From Pseudonocardia benzenivorans CB1190 (GTDB lineage Bacteria; Actinomycetota; Actinomycetes; Mycobacteriales; Pseudonocardiaceae), in the NCBI RefSeq assembly GCF_000196675.2, contig NC_015312.1, positions 6,402,501-6,466,500 on the forward strand: DNA of 64,000 nucleotides, in the 5' to 3' direction. Positions within the stretch are counted from its first letter, which is position 1; every line of letters begins with the position of its first letter. Made by a program: the position numbers and the translations under genes. Positions 1-7,331 of the stretch are shown in pieces. Below the pieces are notes generated by a model, which saw only the letters and a program-made list of their open reading frames with translations, had not been told where the DNA came from and searched no databases.

Positions 1-577
1 CGGTGCGTTCGTTGTCGGTCAGCGCGTAGGTCGGCACCCCGCCCAGCCGGCGCAGCGTGGTGTCGATGCAGGCCACGATCGTGGGCAGGGTGCGGTCGAA
101 GACCGCGAGCACGACCCGGAACCGCGACCAGGCCAGCCACGCGCACCACAGATTCGTGCGGCGCCCGGCAACGCGGGGGCCCTCGCCCCAGTCCCACTGC
201 AGCCACAGCCCCGGCTCGACCACCCACGGCCGAAACACCCGCCGCTGCCCGGCCCGCAGCCGGGCCTTCACCTGCGCGACGGTGCGGCGGGTGGTGCGCT
301 CCCCGCCGGTGAAGCCCATCGCGAGCAGCCGCTCGTGCACCACGTCGGCGCGCACCCGCCCGTCGGAGCGCACCACCAGTTCTTCGATCTTGTCCAGGTA
401 CTCATCGATCGGTCGTGCCCGGTGCTCGCGAGCGACCGGGGGTTGACCGGCCTCCCGCAGCGCCACATAGCGGGCGACGGTGTGGTGATCACAACCGGCC
501 AACTCCGCGGCGGCGCGGTAACTGCCCGTGAGGTCGAACGCCTCCAGGATCTCCATGATCTCCTCGTCTCGCTTCAC
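1..577 (-). CDS. istA: IS21-family transposase IstA, partial (runs off left edge)
   Basis: This is the N-terminal 192 codons of an IstA-type DDE transposase, read on the minus strand from a GTG at 577 and open to the window edge. The start is followed by a helix-turn-helix region (SYRAAAELAGCDHHTVARY) and then by the beginning of the integrase core, with WLQWDWGEG around the first catalytic Asp. Its partner istB would lie off the left edge. The element's terminal repeats lie just upstream at 628-707, as expected for the istA end of IS21 elements. Nothing in the visible part looks broken. Confidence 0.85.
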   Translation of the reverse strand, partial: MKRDEEIMEILEAFDLTGSYRAAAELAGCDHHTVARYVALREAGQPPVAREHRARPIDEYLDKIEELVVRSDGRVRADVVHERLLAMGFTGGERTTRRTVAQVKARLRAGQRRVFRPWVVEPGLWLQWDWGEGPRVAGRRTNLWCAWLAWSRFRVVLAVFDRTLPTIVACIDTTLRRLGGVPTYALTDNERT

Positions 578-627
578 CGGCAGACCCTCACCACCGGCAT
601 CGGATGCTTGATCACCGGGGAGATATC

Positions 628-707
628 TGGCCGCCAGCGGGGAGATCGCTGGCCATCAGTGGGGCGGTAAATGGCCGCCTACGGGGAGTTTGGACTGGCC
701 GCTGTCA
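628..707. repeat. IS21 terminal repeats (three copies, 22-bp period)
   Basis: Three similar units begin at 628, 650 and 672, each starting tggcc and ending near a ggggag/ggggcg run. They lie between the istA start and a terminal TGACA (minus strand) at 707. IS21 elements carry such multiple repeats at their ends as transposase sites, so I place the left end of the element at about 707. The adjacent zinc-ribbon reading frame runs into these repeats, which shows the element inserted into that gene. Confidence 0.7.
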
Positions 708-1567
708 CTGCGCGCTCGGGTTCCGGCGCGACGCGCGCGTTCACGCGCATGCAGCATCTTCTCGCAGAACCCGGCCACCGCCGGCCGCAACGGTGCAGGG
801 ACCCGGTCGACACGGCGCCGCCGCCGCCCGGCGGCGAGCTGTTCGGGATGGTCGGTGGCCAGGGCGAGCTGGTGGTCGGTGAAGAAATCCTCGAGCACCC
901 GCGCGAGCGGGCCCATGGAGCGTCCTGGGCGGCGGGCTCGGTCCAGCACCGCCGCCGGCAGATTGGAGTGCTCATCGGCCAGCAGTCGCCCCAGCTCGGT
1001 GATCAGCATGCAGGCCCGGCTGGGGCAGTAGCGCGAGGCAACGTGAGCGGTGAACGACTCGAGCCAGTCGGGCGGGCTCGCCAGCCGCTCGGCCAACGCC
1101 TCGGCGCGGATGAACGGCCGAGCGGGGTGTCGCTGCCAACACGCCGAGCACAGCCCGAGACCGGCATGGCGGCGCACCCGACCGCAGCCAGCGCAGGGGC
1201 GCGGCGGCTGGGGCCCTGGCTGCGGGCGTGAGCAGTGGCCACACCATCCCGTCGCCGCGCGCAAGTGGCCGAGCCTGGCGCAGCGCGGGCAGATCTGCAT
1301 CGCGGCCGCCCGCTGATCGGTGCGCCGGCAGGTCTTGCACAACGTCTCGGTGGCCGAACGGCGCGGCCTGTCGCAGCGTCGGCAGCGGCGTGAGCACAAC
1401 ACGCACCGGCCAGTGTCTGCCTGCAGGACACGCTGGTTCCCGCAGGCCGGACAGGGCTCCTTAGCTGCATTCTCACGAACCCGCCGGGAACAACGACAGC
1501 ATCGTGGCTGATCCAGCAGCCCGACGGGCGCGCCGCAGTCGGCGCAGTCACGCTGCTTCTTACCCAC
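656..1567 (-). pseudogene. Multi-zinc-ribbon protein of a recombinase trio, 3' end cut by IS21
   Basis: The 303-residue frame opens with at least five CxxC-type zinc ribbons (first set C8/C11 and C23/C26, then repeated pairs to about residue 150), followed by a helical region rich in Arg and Ala. Proteins of this kind accompany tyrosine recombinases and small HTH proteins in actinobacterial mobile elements and are presumed DNA-binding accessory factors. It is third in a minus-strand set with 1634-1951 and 1948-3042. The last 15 or so residues are encoded by the IS21 end, so the natural C-terminus is lost. Function is inferred from context only. Confidence 0.6.
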
Positions 1568-1633
1568 GACCTCGCCAACCTGGTCGATCGTGTCGGGCTC
1601 GCCGTCGTCCCCGCAGTCGTTCTCGTGGTCCGG

Positions 1634-1951
1634 TCACATCGGCGGCAGGGATCGACCACCGGTCCCGGATGCTCGAGGACCGTCGAGGGCTGTCGGACGA
1701 GTCGGCGCGACCGGTCGCTCGACCGGAGTGGTGTCGATCTCGAACAGGTCGTCGGGAGTGCACTGCAGAGCAGTGCACAGCGCGATCAGCGTCGAGAGCT
1801 TGATCTGGCTGGGTTCCTTGGTGAACAACGCCGACACCGACGCCGCGGACATCTCCACGCCAGCCCGCTCCCCGAGCAGCCGACGCAGTTGCGTCCCGGT
1901 CCAGACCTCGCGCTGCGCCGCGGCCATCCGCAGCCGCCACCGAATCCTCAT
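1634..1951 (-). CDS. XRE/Cro-type helix-turn-helix protein
   Basis: A 105-residue DNA-binding protein whose HTH spans roughly residues 18-70 (LRRLLGERAGVEMSAASVSA, then a stretch around LSTLIALCTALQCTPDDLFE typical of Cro/CI regulators). Its ATG overlaps the stop of the upstream recombinase gene by ATGA (1948-1951), so the two are translationally coupled. The C-terminal 30 residues are Pro/Arg-rich and probably disordered. It likely represses or directs the recombinase of the same element. Confidence 0.75.
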   Translation of the reverse strand: MRIRWRLRMAAAQREVWTGTQLRRLLGERAGVEMSAASVSALFTKEPSQIKLSTLIALCTALQCTPDDLFEIDTTPVERPVAPTRPTALDGPRASGTGGRSLPPM

Positions 1952-3042
1952 CGCCGTTCATCCTCACCGGCGCGCTCGACAGGCTCGTCGGGCCCGCCGA
2001 GCTCGGACAGCGTGGTGGACACCGCGCGTCGATATGCATCCTCGATGAACGTCGCCGAGGGGCGGACATACCGCATCGTCGAGCTGACCGTCCAATGCCC
2101 GAGCAGCTGCTGAATCGCGACCAGGTCCACGCCGCGCTCATAGTTGTGGGTTGCGCACGCTCGCCGCAGCGCATGCGGGCTGAACCACTCCCCGGCCGCG
2201 CGGCCTTCCAGCTCCATCAACCGGCGCAGCCGGTTGCGGATCGTCCCCCGATGCAGGCTGCCGCCGGACTCGTCGGCGAACAGCACCGGTGAGTCGGGGA
2301 ACTTGCCGCGCACGTCGTTGAGGAACCACCGCAGCACCAGGTCCAGGCCATCGAGCATCGGGACCCACCGCGGCCGCGGACCTGATGTCCTCGCTGCCTT
2401 GCCGAACCGGACATGCAGCTTCCCGAACGGCCCGCGGTTGAAGTGCACATCCGCCACATCGAGCAGCGAGGCCTCCTCCGAGCGCAAGCCAGCGTGATAG
2501 AGCGTCCGGAACAACGCGTAGTCCCGCGCGGCCGGCGCATACTTGCGGGCGGTCGCGATCCGGCCCTTCAGGAACTCGAAGAACTGCCCGACCCGTTCCG
2601 GGGTCGGCGGCGGCATCGAGTCCGGCGAGTCGTCCCCGACATGGCGGGATGCGTTGAACTCATCCACCGGGCAGACCAGCGAGACACCGAACCAGGCCTG
2701 GATCTCGGCGGCCTTGCGCACCTGCAGGAACCGGTGGAAGCCCTTGAAGATCTGCACATAGTCACGGCGGGTCGACGCCTTCCGACCCGCAATGGCCAGA
2801 TCGCCCACGACCCGATCGACGTCCTCAGGCGTCACCTCCCACGCCGGGCGGCCCAACGCCGTCAGCGTCCGCTCCAGCAACCCGAAGTCGTTCTCGATCG
2901 TCACCGGGCTGAACCCACGCGCCCGCCACGACGCCACGAACGCCTCGACGCACTCGCCCTGGAACTCCCACGGATCCGTCGTCGCCGGCGCCGCTACCGA
3001 CGCAGCACCCGCGATCACTGTCAGCCGCCGCGTCACCCGCAC
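1948..3042 (-). CDS. Tyrosine recombinase / site-specific integrase
   Basis: A 364-residue tyrosine recombinase. An N-terminal SAM-like core-binding domain covers about residues 25-115. The catalytic domain carries Arg187 (AGLRSEE), His290-x-x-Arg293, His316 (LLGHW) and the nucleophile Tyr325. All expected catalytic positions are present, so it should be active. It starts with GTG and heads a coupled set with the XRE and zinc-ribbon genes, a three-gene layout typical of small actinobacterial mobile elements. A dyad lies 20 bp upstream of the start. Confidence 0.88.
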   Translation of the reverse strand: MRVTRRLTVIAGAASVAAPATTDPWEFQGECVEAFVASWRARGFSPVTIENDFGLLERTLTALGRPAWEVTPEDVDRVVGDLAIAGRKASTRRDYVQIFKGFHRFLQVRKAAEIQAWFGVSLVCPVDEFNASRHVGDDSPDSMPPPTPERVGQFFEFLKGRIATARKYAPAARDYALFRTLYHAGLRSEEASLLDVADVHFNRGPFGKLHVRFGKAARTSGPRPRWVPMLDGLDLVLRWFLNDVRGKFPDSPVLFADESGGSLHRGTIRNRLRRLMELEGRAAGEWFSPHALRRACATHNYERGVDLVAIQQLLGHWTVSSTMRYVRPSATFIEDAYRRAVSTTLSELGGPDEPVERAGEDERR

Positions 3043-3063
3043 ACCCTCTTCGCACCTGAATGA

Positions 3064-3079
3064 TTAAGGCAGCGCCTAA
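3064..3079. promoter_or_regulatory. Dyad TTAAGGC-AGC-GCCTAA upstream of recombinase
   Basis: A near-perfect 16-bp dyad sits 22 bp ahead of the recombinase start. It could be an operator for the XRE protein or part of the crossover site of the recombinase. Position is the only evidence. Confidence 0.35.
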
Positions 3080-3181
3080 CATAGCGATCTCCCACCTGGA
3101 AGATCCACAGGGCCCATCCAGGGCGCATCGGTGCAGGCACGAGCACAGATCCGGCTAAACGAACAAGTGCCAGCCCCAGAT

Positions 3182-3337
3182 CGCTGGGGCGAGACCTTCT
3201 CCGACGACGTCGTCGCCGCAGCCATGATCGACCGCCTCGTCCACCACGCCGAGGTCCTCACCCTCACCGGCGACTCCTACCGCACCCGCCAACGCCGCCA
3301 GCTCCTCGCCAAACAGAACCGCGCCGACCAAGACTGA
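3182..3337 (+). pseudogene. istB: IS21 helper IstB, C-terminal fragment
   Basis: Only the last 51 or so residues of an IstB ATPase remain (RWGETFSDDVVAAAMIDRLVHHAEV and the basic tail). The AAA+ core with its Walker motifs is absent upstream, where the sequence is unrelated. It is on the plus strand, opposite to the istA at the left edge, so it is a relic of a second IS21 copy. The right end of that copy appears to continue past the inserted IS30, at 4695-4720. Confidence 0.65.
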
Positions 3338-3366
3338 CAACCATCCGAGGGGTCAAGATTCAGAGT

Positions 3367-4681
3367 GGTGGTTTCTACGGAGCGTCGCAACACTCCCATG
3401 ATCGTTTAGGGGTTGTGTTGTCTTCGACGCGTCGTGTCAAGAAGGGGCCCGGACGGCGGCCTCAGTCGGCCAAGCGCCAGCGCTTCATGGAGCTGCGCGC
3501 CCGCGGCTGGAGCATCCAGGCCGCGGCACGGGAGGTCGGCACGTCCCGCACGTCCGGGGCGAACTGGGCCCGCGGCTACAAGACCTACCGCGACGGGCGG
3601 GTGGTCGGGTTCGTGGCGCCACTGGATCGCCTCGCCGTGCGCGAGATCAGCTCGCGCTACTTATCCCAGGACGAGCGTTTCCAGATCGCCGACCTGCGCC
3701 GGATGGGCTGGAGCATCCGACGCATAGCCGCCCACCTCGGACGCTCACCCTCGACCATCTCCCGCGAGCTGCGCCGCAACGCACGCAACGACGGCGGCTA
3801 CCGCCCGTTCGACGCCCACCGCCGGGCCGTGGCCCGCCGAGCCCGCCAGCACCGACGCCGTCTGGACACCAACCACGAGCTGCGAGCCCTCGTTGGAGAG
3901 CTACTCGCACAGCGGTGGAGCCCTCAGCAGATCTCCCGTCACCTGCGGGCCCGCTTCCCGGAACTCCCGGGCATGCGTCTGTGTCACGAAAGCATCTACC
4001 AGGCGATCTATGAGCCCGGGTCCTCTCTCGTCCGGCCCTCAAGGGTGCCGTCGGTGCATCGATCGCCGCTGCGGACCGGGCGCGATCATCGCCGAGCGCA
4101 CCAGAAGGTCGAGCGGCGCAGGCCCCGCTTCGCGCAGCCGATGCTGACCATCCACCAGCGCCCGTTCCGACCCGAGGACCGGTCCGAGGCCGGGCACTGG
4201 GAGGGCGACCTGATCGTGGGCAAGGACCACGGTTCGGCGATCGGCACCCTGGTCGAGCGCACGACTCGCCTGGTCCGGCTGCTACACCTTCCTCAGCGTG
4301 ACGCACACACGCTGCACCGCGTCCTCGCGATGAGGATGGGCGACCTGCCACCGTCGCTGCTGCGCTCGATCACCTGGGACCAGGGCACCGAGATGGCGAG
4401 ACACACCGACATCACCGCCACCCTCGCGGTCCCCGTCTACTTCTGCGACGCCCACGCGCCCTGGCAGCGGGGATCGAACGAGAACACCAACGGGCTGCTG
4501 CGTCAGTACTTCCCTAAGCGGACCGACCTGAGCATCCACAGCCCGCGGCACCTCAAGGCCGTCGAGAACGAGCTCAACACCCGCCCTCGAATGGTTCTCG
4601 CCGACCGCGCTCCCGCCGAGCTGTTCGCTGCGTTGCTAGCCTCTTCGTCCGAGCCATCGTTGCGACGTTGACTGGAACCCG
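3367..4681 (+). mobile_element. IS30-family insertion sequence
   Basis: The element contains one transposase gene bounded by imperfect inverted repeats: the left end starts GGTTTCTACGG (about 3370) and the right end, read inward on the minus strand, starts GGTTCCAGT; both share CGTCGCAAC. Both flanks carry ggtcaa/ttca-type IS21-like sequence, so it probably inserted into the right end of an older IS21. Exact borders are uncertain by a few bases. Confidence 0.65.
3415..4671 (+). CDS. IS30-family transposase
   Basis: A full-length 418-residue IS30 transposase with a GTG start. The N-terminal half has two HTH regions (WSIQAAAREVG, and the family-typical RRIAAHLGRSPSTISRELRR near residue 105). 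The DDE core shows the first Asp in EGDLIVG, the second in TWDQGTEM and the Glu in NENTNGLLRQYFPKRTDL. The reading frame is intact and reaches close to the right inverted repeat. Confidence 0.92.
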   Translation: MLSSTRRVKKGPGRRPQSAKRQRFMELRARGWSIQAAAREVGTSRTSGANWARGYKTYRDGRVVGFVAPLDRLAVREISSRYLSQDERFQIADLRRMGWSIRRIAAHLGRSPSTISRELRRNARNDGGYRPFDAHRRAVARRARQHRRRLDTNHELRALVGELLAQRWSPQQISRHLRARFPELPGMRLCHESIYQAIYEPGSSLVRPSRVPSVHRSPLRTGRDHRRAHQKVERRRPRFAQPMLTIHQRPFRPEDRSEAGHWEGDLIVGKDHGSAIGTLVERTTRLVRLLHLPQRDAHTLHRVLAMRMGDLPPSLLRSITWDQGTEMARHTDITATLAVPVYFCDAHAPWQRGSNENTNGLLRQYFPKRTDLSIHSPRHLKAVENELNTRPRMVLADRAPAELFAALLASSSEPSLRR

Positions 4682-4694
4682 CCAGTCCCCAGAG

Positions 4695-4720
4695 AGGTCA
4701 ATTTTCAAGATCCGTTGACA
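4695..4720. repeat. IS21-type right end
   Basis: The sequence aggtcaattttcaag...ccgttgaca resembles the right terminal repeat of IS21 elements, with TTGACA outermost. It abuts the truncated methyltransferase gene directly, marking the likely insertion point. A similar ggtcaagattca motif lies on the other side of the IS30 at 3350-3366. Confidence 0.45.
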
Positions 4721-4721
4721 C

Positions 4722-4997
4722 CAGCGGCCGGGAGTGATCGGCGAGCTTCACCGGGTGCTCCGGCCCGGCGGCTACGCGCTGCTGGCCTTCCAGATCGGCG
4801 ACAACACCCTGCATCTCGATGAGGCCTTCGGCCACGAGGTCTCGCTGGATTTCCACCGTCTGCAACCCGACGCCGTCGTCGCTCTGCTCGACGACGCGGG
4901 CTTCGATCTCACCGCCCGCCTCGTCCGAGCGCCCGACTCGTCCAGCGCAGCCGCAAAGATCCCGCAGGGCTTCCTCATCGCTAGGAAGCCCTGCTAA
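4722..4997 (+). pseudogene. SAM-dependent methyltransferase, C-terminal fragment
   Basis: The frame starts inside a class I methyltransferase at the motif ELHRVLRPGGYALLAFQ and continues to a normal stop, giving about 90 residues of C-terminal sheet and helix. The SAM-binding N-terminal part (motif I, GxGxG) is missing because the IS21/IS30 remnant precedes it. A GTG at 4734 could allow translation, but the product would not bind SAM. Confidence 0.65.
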
Positions 4998-5218
4998 CGA
5001 CCCCGTCTCGCACGAGGAACCCCAACCGGACGCCATCACCCTCACCTGATAGCGAGCGCTGAGCGGCGAGAACAGTTCGCGGCAGGGGCAGCCTCGCGCT
5101 CGGACCCGCTCTTTCCCTGTCCCCGTCGCCCTGGCCGCTTTGCTCGTCGGAGCGGTGGGGGCAAGGGTGGCGCTTTGCGCCATCGCGTAGCGACGCCGTG
5201 GGCGCCCTTGCGGCCGCC

Positions 5219-5282
5219 GTGGAGACGTGGAGACGTGGAGACGTGGAGACGTGGAGACGTGGAGACGTGGAGACGTGGAGAC
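5219..5282. repeat. Eight tandem copies of GTGGAGAC
   Basis: Eight perfect 8-bp units run up to the left end of the IS256 element. One further copy plus GTGGA follows its right end (6697-6709). The unit is therefore also the element's 8-bp target duplication. Confidence 0.95.
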
Positions 5283-6696
5283 GAGTTGTGTCCCAGGGCG
5301 TGGTGTAGGACGTCGGTCCTGATGACGGCGTGGGTGACCGCGTTGTGGGGGGCCATCGTGCGACGGTCAGCGAGACCGGCTCAAAGGTGCTCGCGGAAGG
5401 ACACGACGCACGATGACCCTGGACCAGTCTGCCCTGCTCGAGGTGCTGGAGACACTCAAGGCCGCCCATGTCGAAGACCGCGTCCGCACGGCGGCGGAAA
5501 CCATCTATCAGGCGTTGATCGAGGCCGAGCTGACCTCGGTGATCGGCGCCGCCCCGCACGAACGCAGCGACGCGCGCACCGCCCAGCGCAACGGGCACCG
5601 TCCGCGCATCTTGACCAGCACGGTCGGGGACCTGGAGCTGCGGATCCCGAAACTGCGCACCGGCTCGTTCTTCCCGTCGCTGTTGGAGCGGCGCCGCCGC
5701 ATCGACCAGGCCCTGTTCGCGGTGGTCATGGAGGCCTACCTGCATGGCGTGTCCACCCGCAAGGTCGACGACCTGGTCCGGGCCCTGGGCGCGGACACTG
5801 GGATCTCCAAGTCCGAGGTGTCGCGGATCTGCGCCGACCTCGACGACGAAGTCGGAGCGTTCCGCGACCGCTCCCTGGCCGACCAGGCCTTCCCCTACGT
5901 GTTCCTCGACGCCACCTACTGCAAGGCGCGCGTGAACCGCCGGGTGGTGTCCCAGGCCGTGGTCGTGGGCACCGGGGTGGCCGCGGACGGGCGCCGCGAA
6001 GTCCTCGGGTTCGCCGTGGGCGACTCCGAGGACGGCGCGTTCTGGACGCAGTTCCTGCGCTCGTTGAAGGCGCGCGGGCTCGGTGGGGTGCAGCTGGTCA
6101 TCGCCGATGCCCACCTCGGGCTGCGGCACGCCGTCCAGGCTGTGTTCGCCGGTTCCTCGGTGCAGCGGTGTCGGGTGCATTTGCTGCGCAACGTGCTGGC
6201 CCGCGTCCCGAAAGGGAGCGCGGAGATGGTCGCCGCGGCGGTGCGCACGATCTTCGCCCAGCCCGACGCCGAACACGTCCGCGAGCACTTCGAGGTCGTC
6301 GCGGCCATGCTCGGGCAGCAGTTTCCGGTGGTGGAGGCGATGCTGCGCGAGGCCGAGCCGGAGCTGTTGGCCTTCGCCGCGTTCCCGGTCAGCCACTGGA
6401 AGAAGATCTGGTCGACGAATCCGCTGGAGCGGCTGAACAAAGAGATCAAACGCCGCACCGACGTGGTCGGGGTGTTCCCCAACCCGGCCGCGCTGCTGCG
6501 CCTGGCCGGCGCGGTCCTGGTCGAGGCCCACGACGAGTGGCAGGTCTCGGATCGCCGCTACCTCTCCGAAGGCTCCATGGCCGCCCTCCGCGCCAGCGAC
6601 GCGAAGCAAGAGGTAGCGCGGGCCGAGCTCGTCGCGGCATCATCACCACCAAGCTGACCGCCGCGCACGATCTACACCACGCCACGGGGCGTCATC
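5283..6696 (+). mobile_element. IS256-family insertion sequence with 8-bp target duplication
   Basis: Imperfect terminal inverted repeats share the core GGCGTGGTGTAG (5297-5308, and inverted at 6672-6683). Both ends are directly flanked by GTGGAGAC (5275-5282 and 6697-6704), matching the 8-9 bp duplication made by IS256 elements. The single transposase gene is intact, so the copy is probably recent and may be active. Confidence 0.85.
5413..6657 (+). CDS. IS256/mutator-type transposase
   Basis: A 414-residue transposase of the mutator class. Features of the family include RNGHRPRILTSTVGDLELRIPKLRTGSFFP near residue 60, the first catalytic Asp in VFLDATY, the second in VIADAHLGL, the CxxH-type CRVHLLRN, and the Glu region IWSTNPLERLNKEIKRRT near the C-terminus. 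Length and all catalytic blocks are normal. A shadow frame on the opposite strand is not coding. Confidence 0.93.
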   Translation: MTLDQSALLEVLETLKAAHVEDRVRTAAETIYQALIEAELTSVIGAAPHERSDARTAQRNGHRPRILTSTVGDLELRIPKLRTGSFFPSLLERRRRIDQALFAVVMEAYLHGVSTRKVDDLVRALGADTGISKSEVSRICADLDDEVGAFRDRSLADQAFPYVFLDATYCKARVNRRVVSQAVVVGTGVAADGRREVLGFAVGDSEDGAFWTQFLRSLKARGLGGVQLVIADAHLGLRHAVQAVFAGSSVQRCRVHLLRNVLARVPKGSAEMVAAAVRTIFAQPDAEHVREHFEVVAAMLGQQFPVVEAMLREAEPELLAFAAFPVSHWKKIWSTNPLERLNKEIKRRTDVVGVFPNPAALLRLAGAVLVEAHDEWQVSDRRYLSEGSMAALRASDAKQEVARAELVAASSPPS

Positions 6697-6752
6697 GTGG
6701 AGACGTGGACCATGGTCGGCCGAGGGGGCAGGGCCTCAGCACGCCACCGCTC

Positions 6753-6825
6753 TGAATCCCCCCGGCGTGTCCGGAGACTCGATCTTGTGAGGAGATGGAG
6801 TCTCCGGACACGCCGGGGGGATTCA
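6753..6825. repeat. Perfect 28-bp inverted repeat, 17-nt spacer (IS3-type ends head to head)
   Basis: Arms 6753-6780 and 6798-6825 are perfect reverse complements around the core CCCGGCGTGTCCGGAGAC. The same core forms the IS end at 22878-22904, next to an IS3 OrfB terminus, so these are IS3-family ends facing each other. The 73-bp unit could be a MITE-like derivative. It would also fold as a very stable hairpin. Confidence 0.85.
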
Positions 6826-6919
6826 ACGGGCTCCAGCGTCAATCTTTTGGACGGGCTCAACCCGCACCAAGCCCCAACGACGTCAGCGGGCGACGCGCCC
6901 CCAGTTTCATCCAGCCGCG

Positions 6920-7223
6920 AGCGCCCCGCCAGAGGCATCAACATCTTTTGGGTCCACCCCCCGGCCGAGCAGCTCCGCGGCGCGCGATGGATGGCGACCT
7001 CGGCCTCGAGCTCCGCGATCCGCCTGCGAGCCGCCATCAGTTCGGCGTTCTCGCTGGTCGTCGTGCCCGGAATCCGGCCGGTGTCGATGAGCTCCTGACG
7101 ACGCCAGACAAAGATCGTCTGTTCGCTGATGTCGAGGTCGTTGGCGACCTGCGCGATACGGCGGCCGGCCGCGACCAGATCGAGGACCTTGCGGCGGAAC
7201 TCGGGTGGATACCTCTTCGGCAC
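6920..7223 (-). pseudogene. IS3-family OrfA, decayed
   Basis: From a GTG at 7223 the frame encodes an OrfA-type HTH_Tnp_1 protein: PKRYPPEFRRKVLDLV, IAQVANDLDISEQTIFVWRR, then a leucine-zipper-like ELEAEVAIHR. After about residue 80 the family-typical continuation (RAAELL) is found only in another frame, so there is a frameshift. No OrfB follows; the sequence runs out toward the terminal palindrome at 6753-6825. Confidence 0.65.
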
Positions 7224-7331
7224 GGAACTGGAGATCCTCTCGGTCGGAGGACCGTGATCATCCAGTAAGCCGACTCCGCCGCACCCGGGACACATCACAC
7301 CTTGCCCGATGACCCGTTGGCCGAACCCGGG

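Noticed and set aside
1..4720. A composite transposon made of two IS21 copies around the recombinase trio
   Set aside because: The right copy lacks most of istB and all of istA, and the two ends do not look matched, so a working composite is not supported.
5219..5282. Possible CRISPR array
   Set aside because: The repeat unit is 8 bp with no spacers and no cas genes nearby.
4981..6609. A 542-codon open frame opposite the IS256 transposase, with His-Val-Ser-Thr-Ser repeats
   Set aside because: It is the antisense shadow of the transposase and of the GTGGAGAC array; composition and lack of domains show it is not coding.
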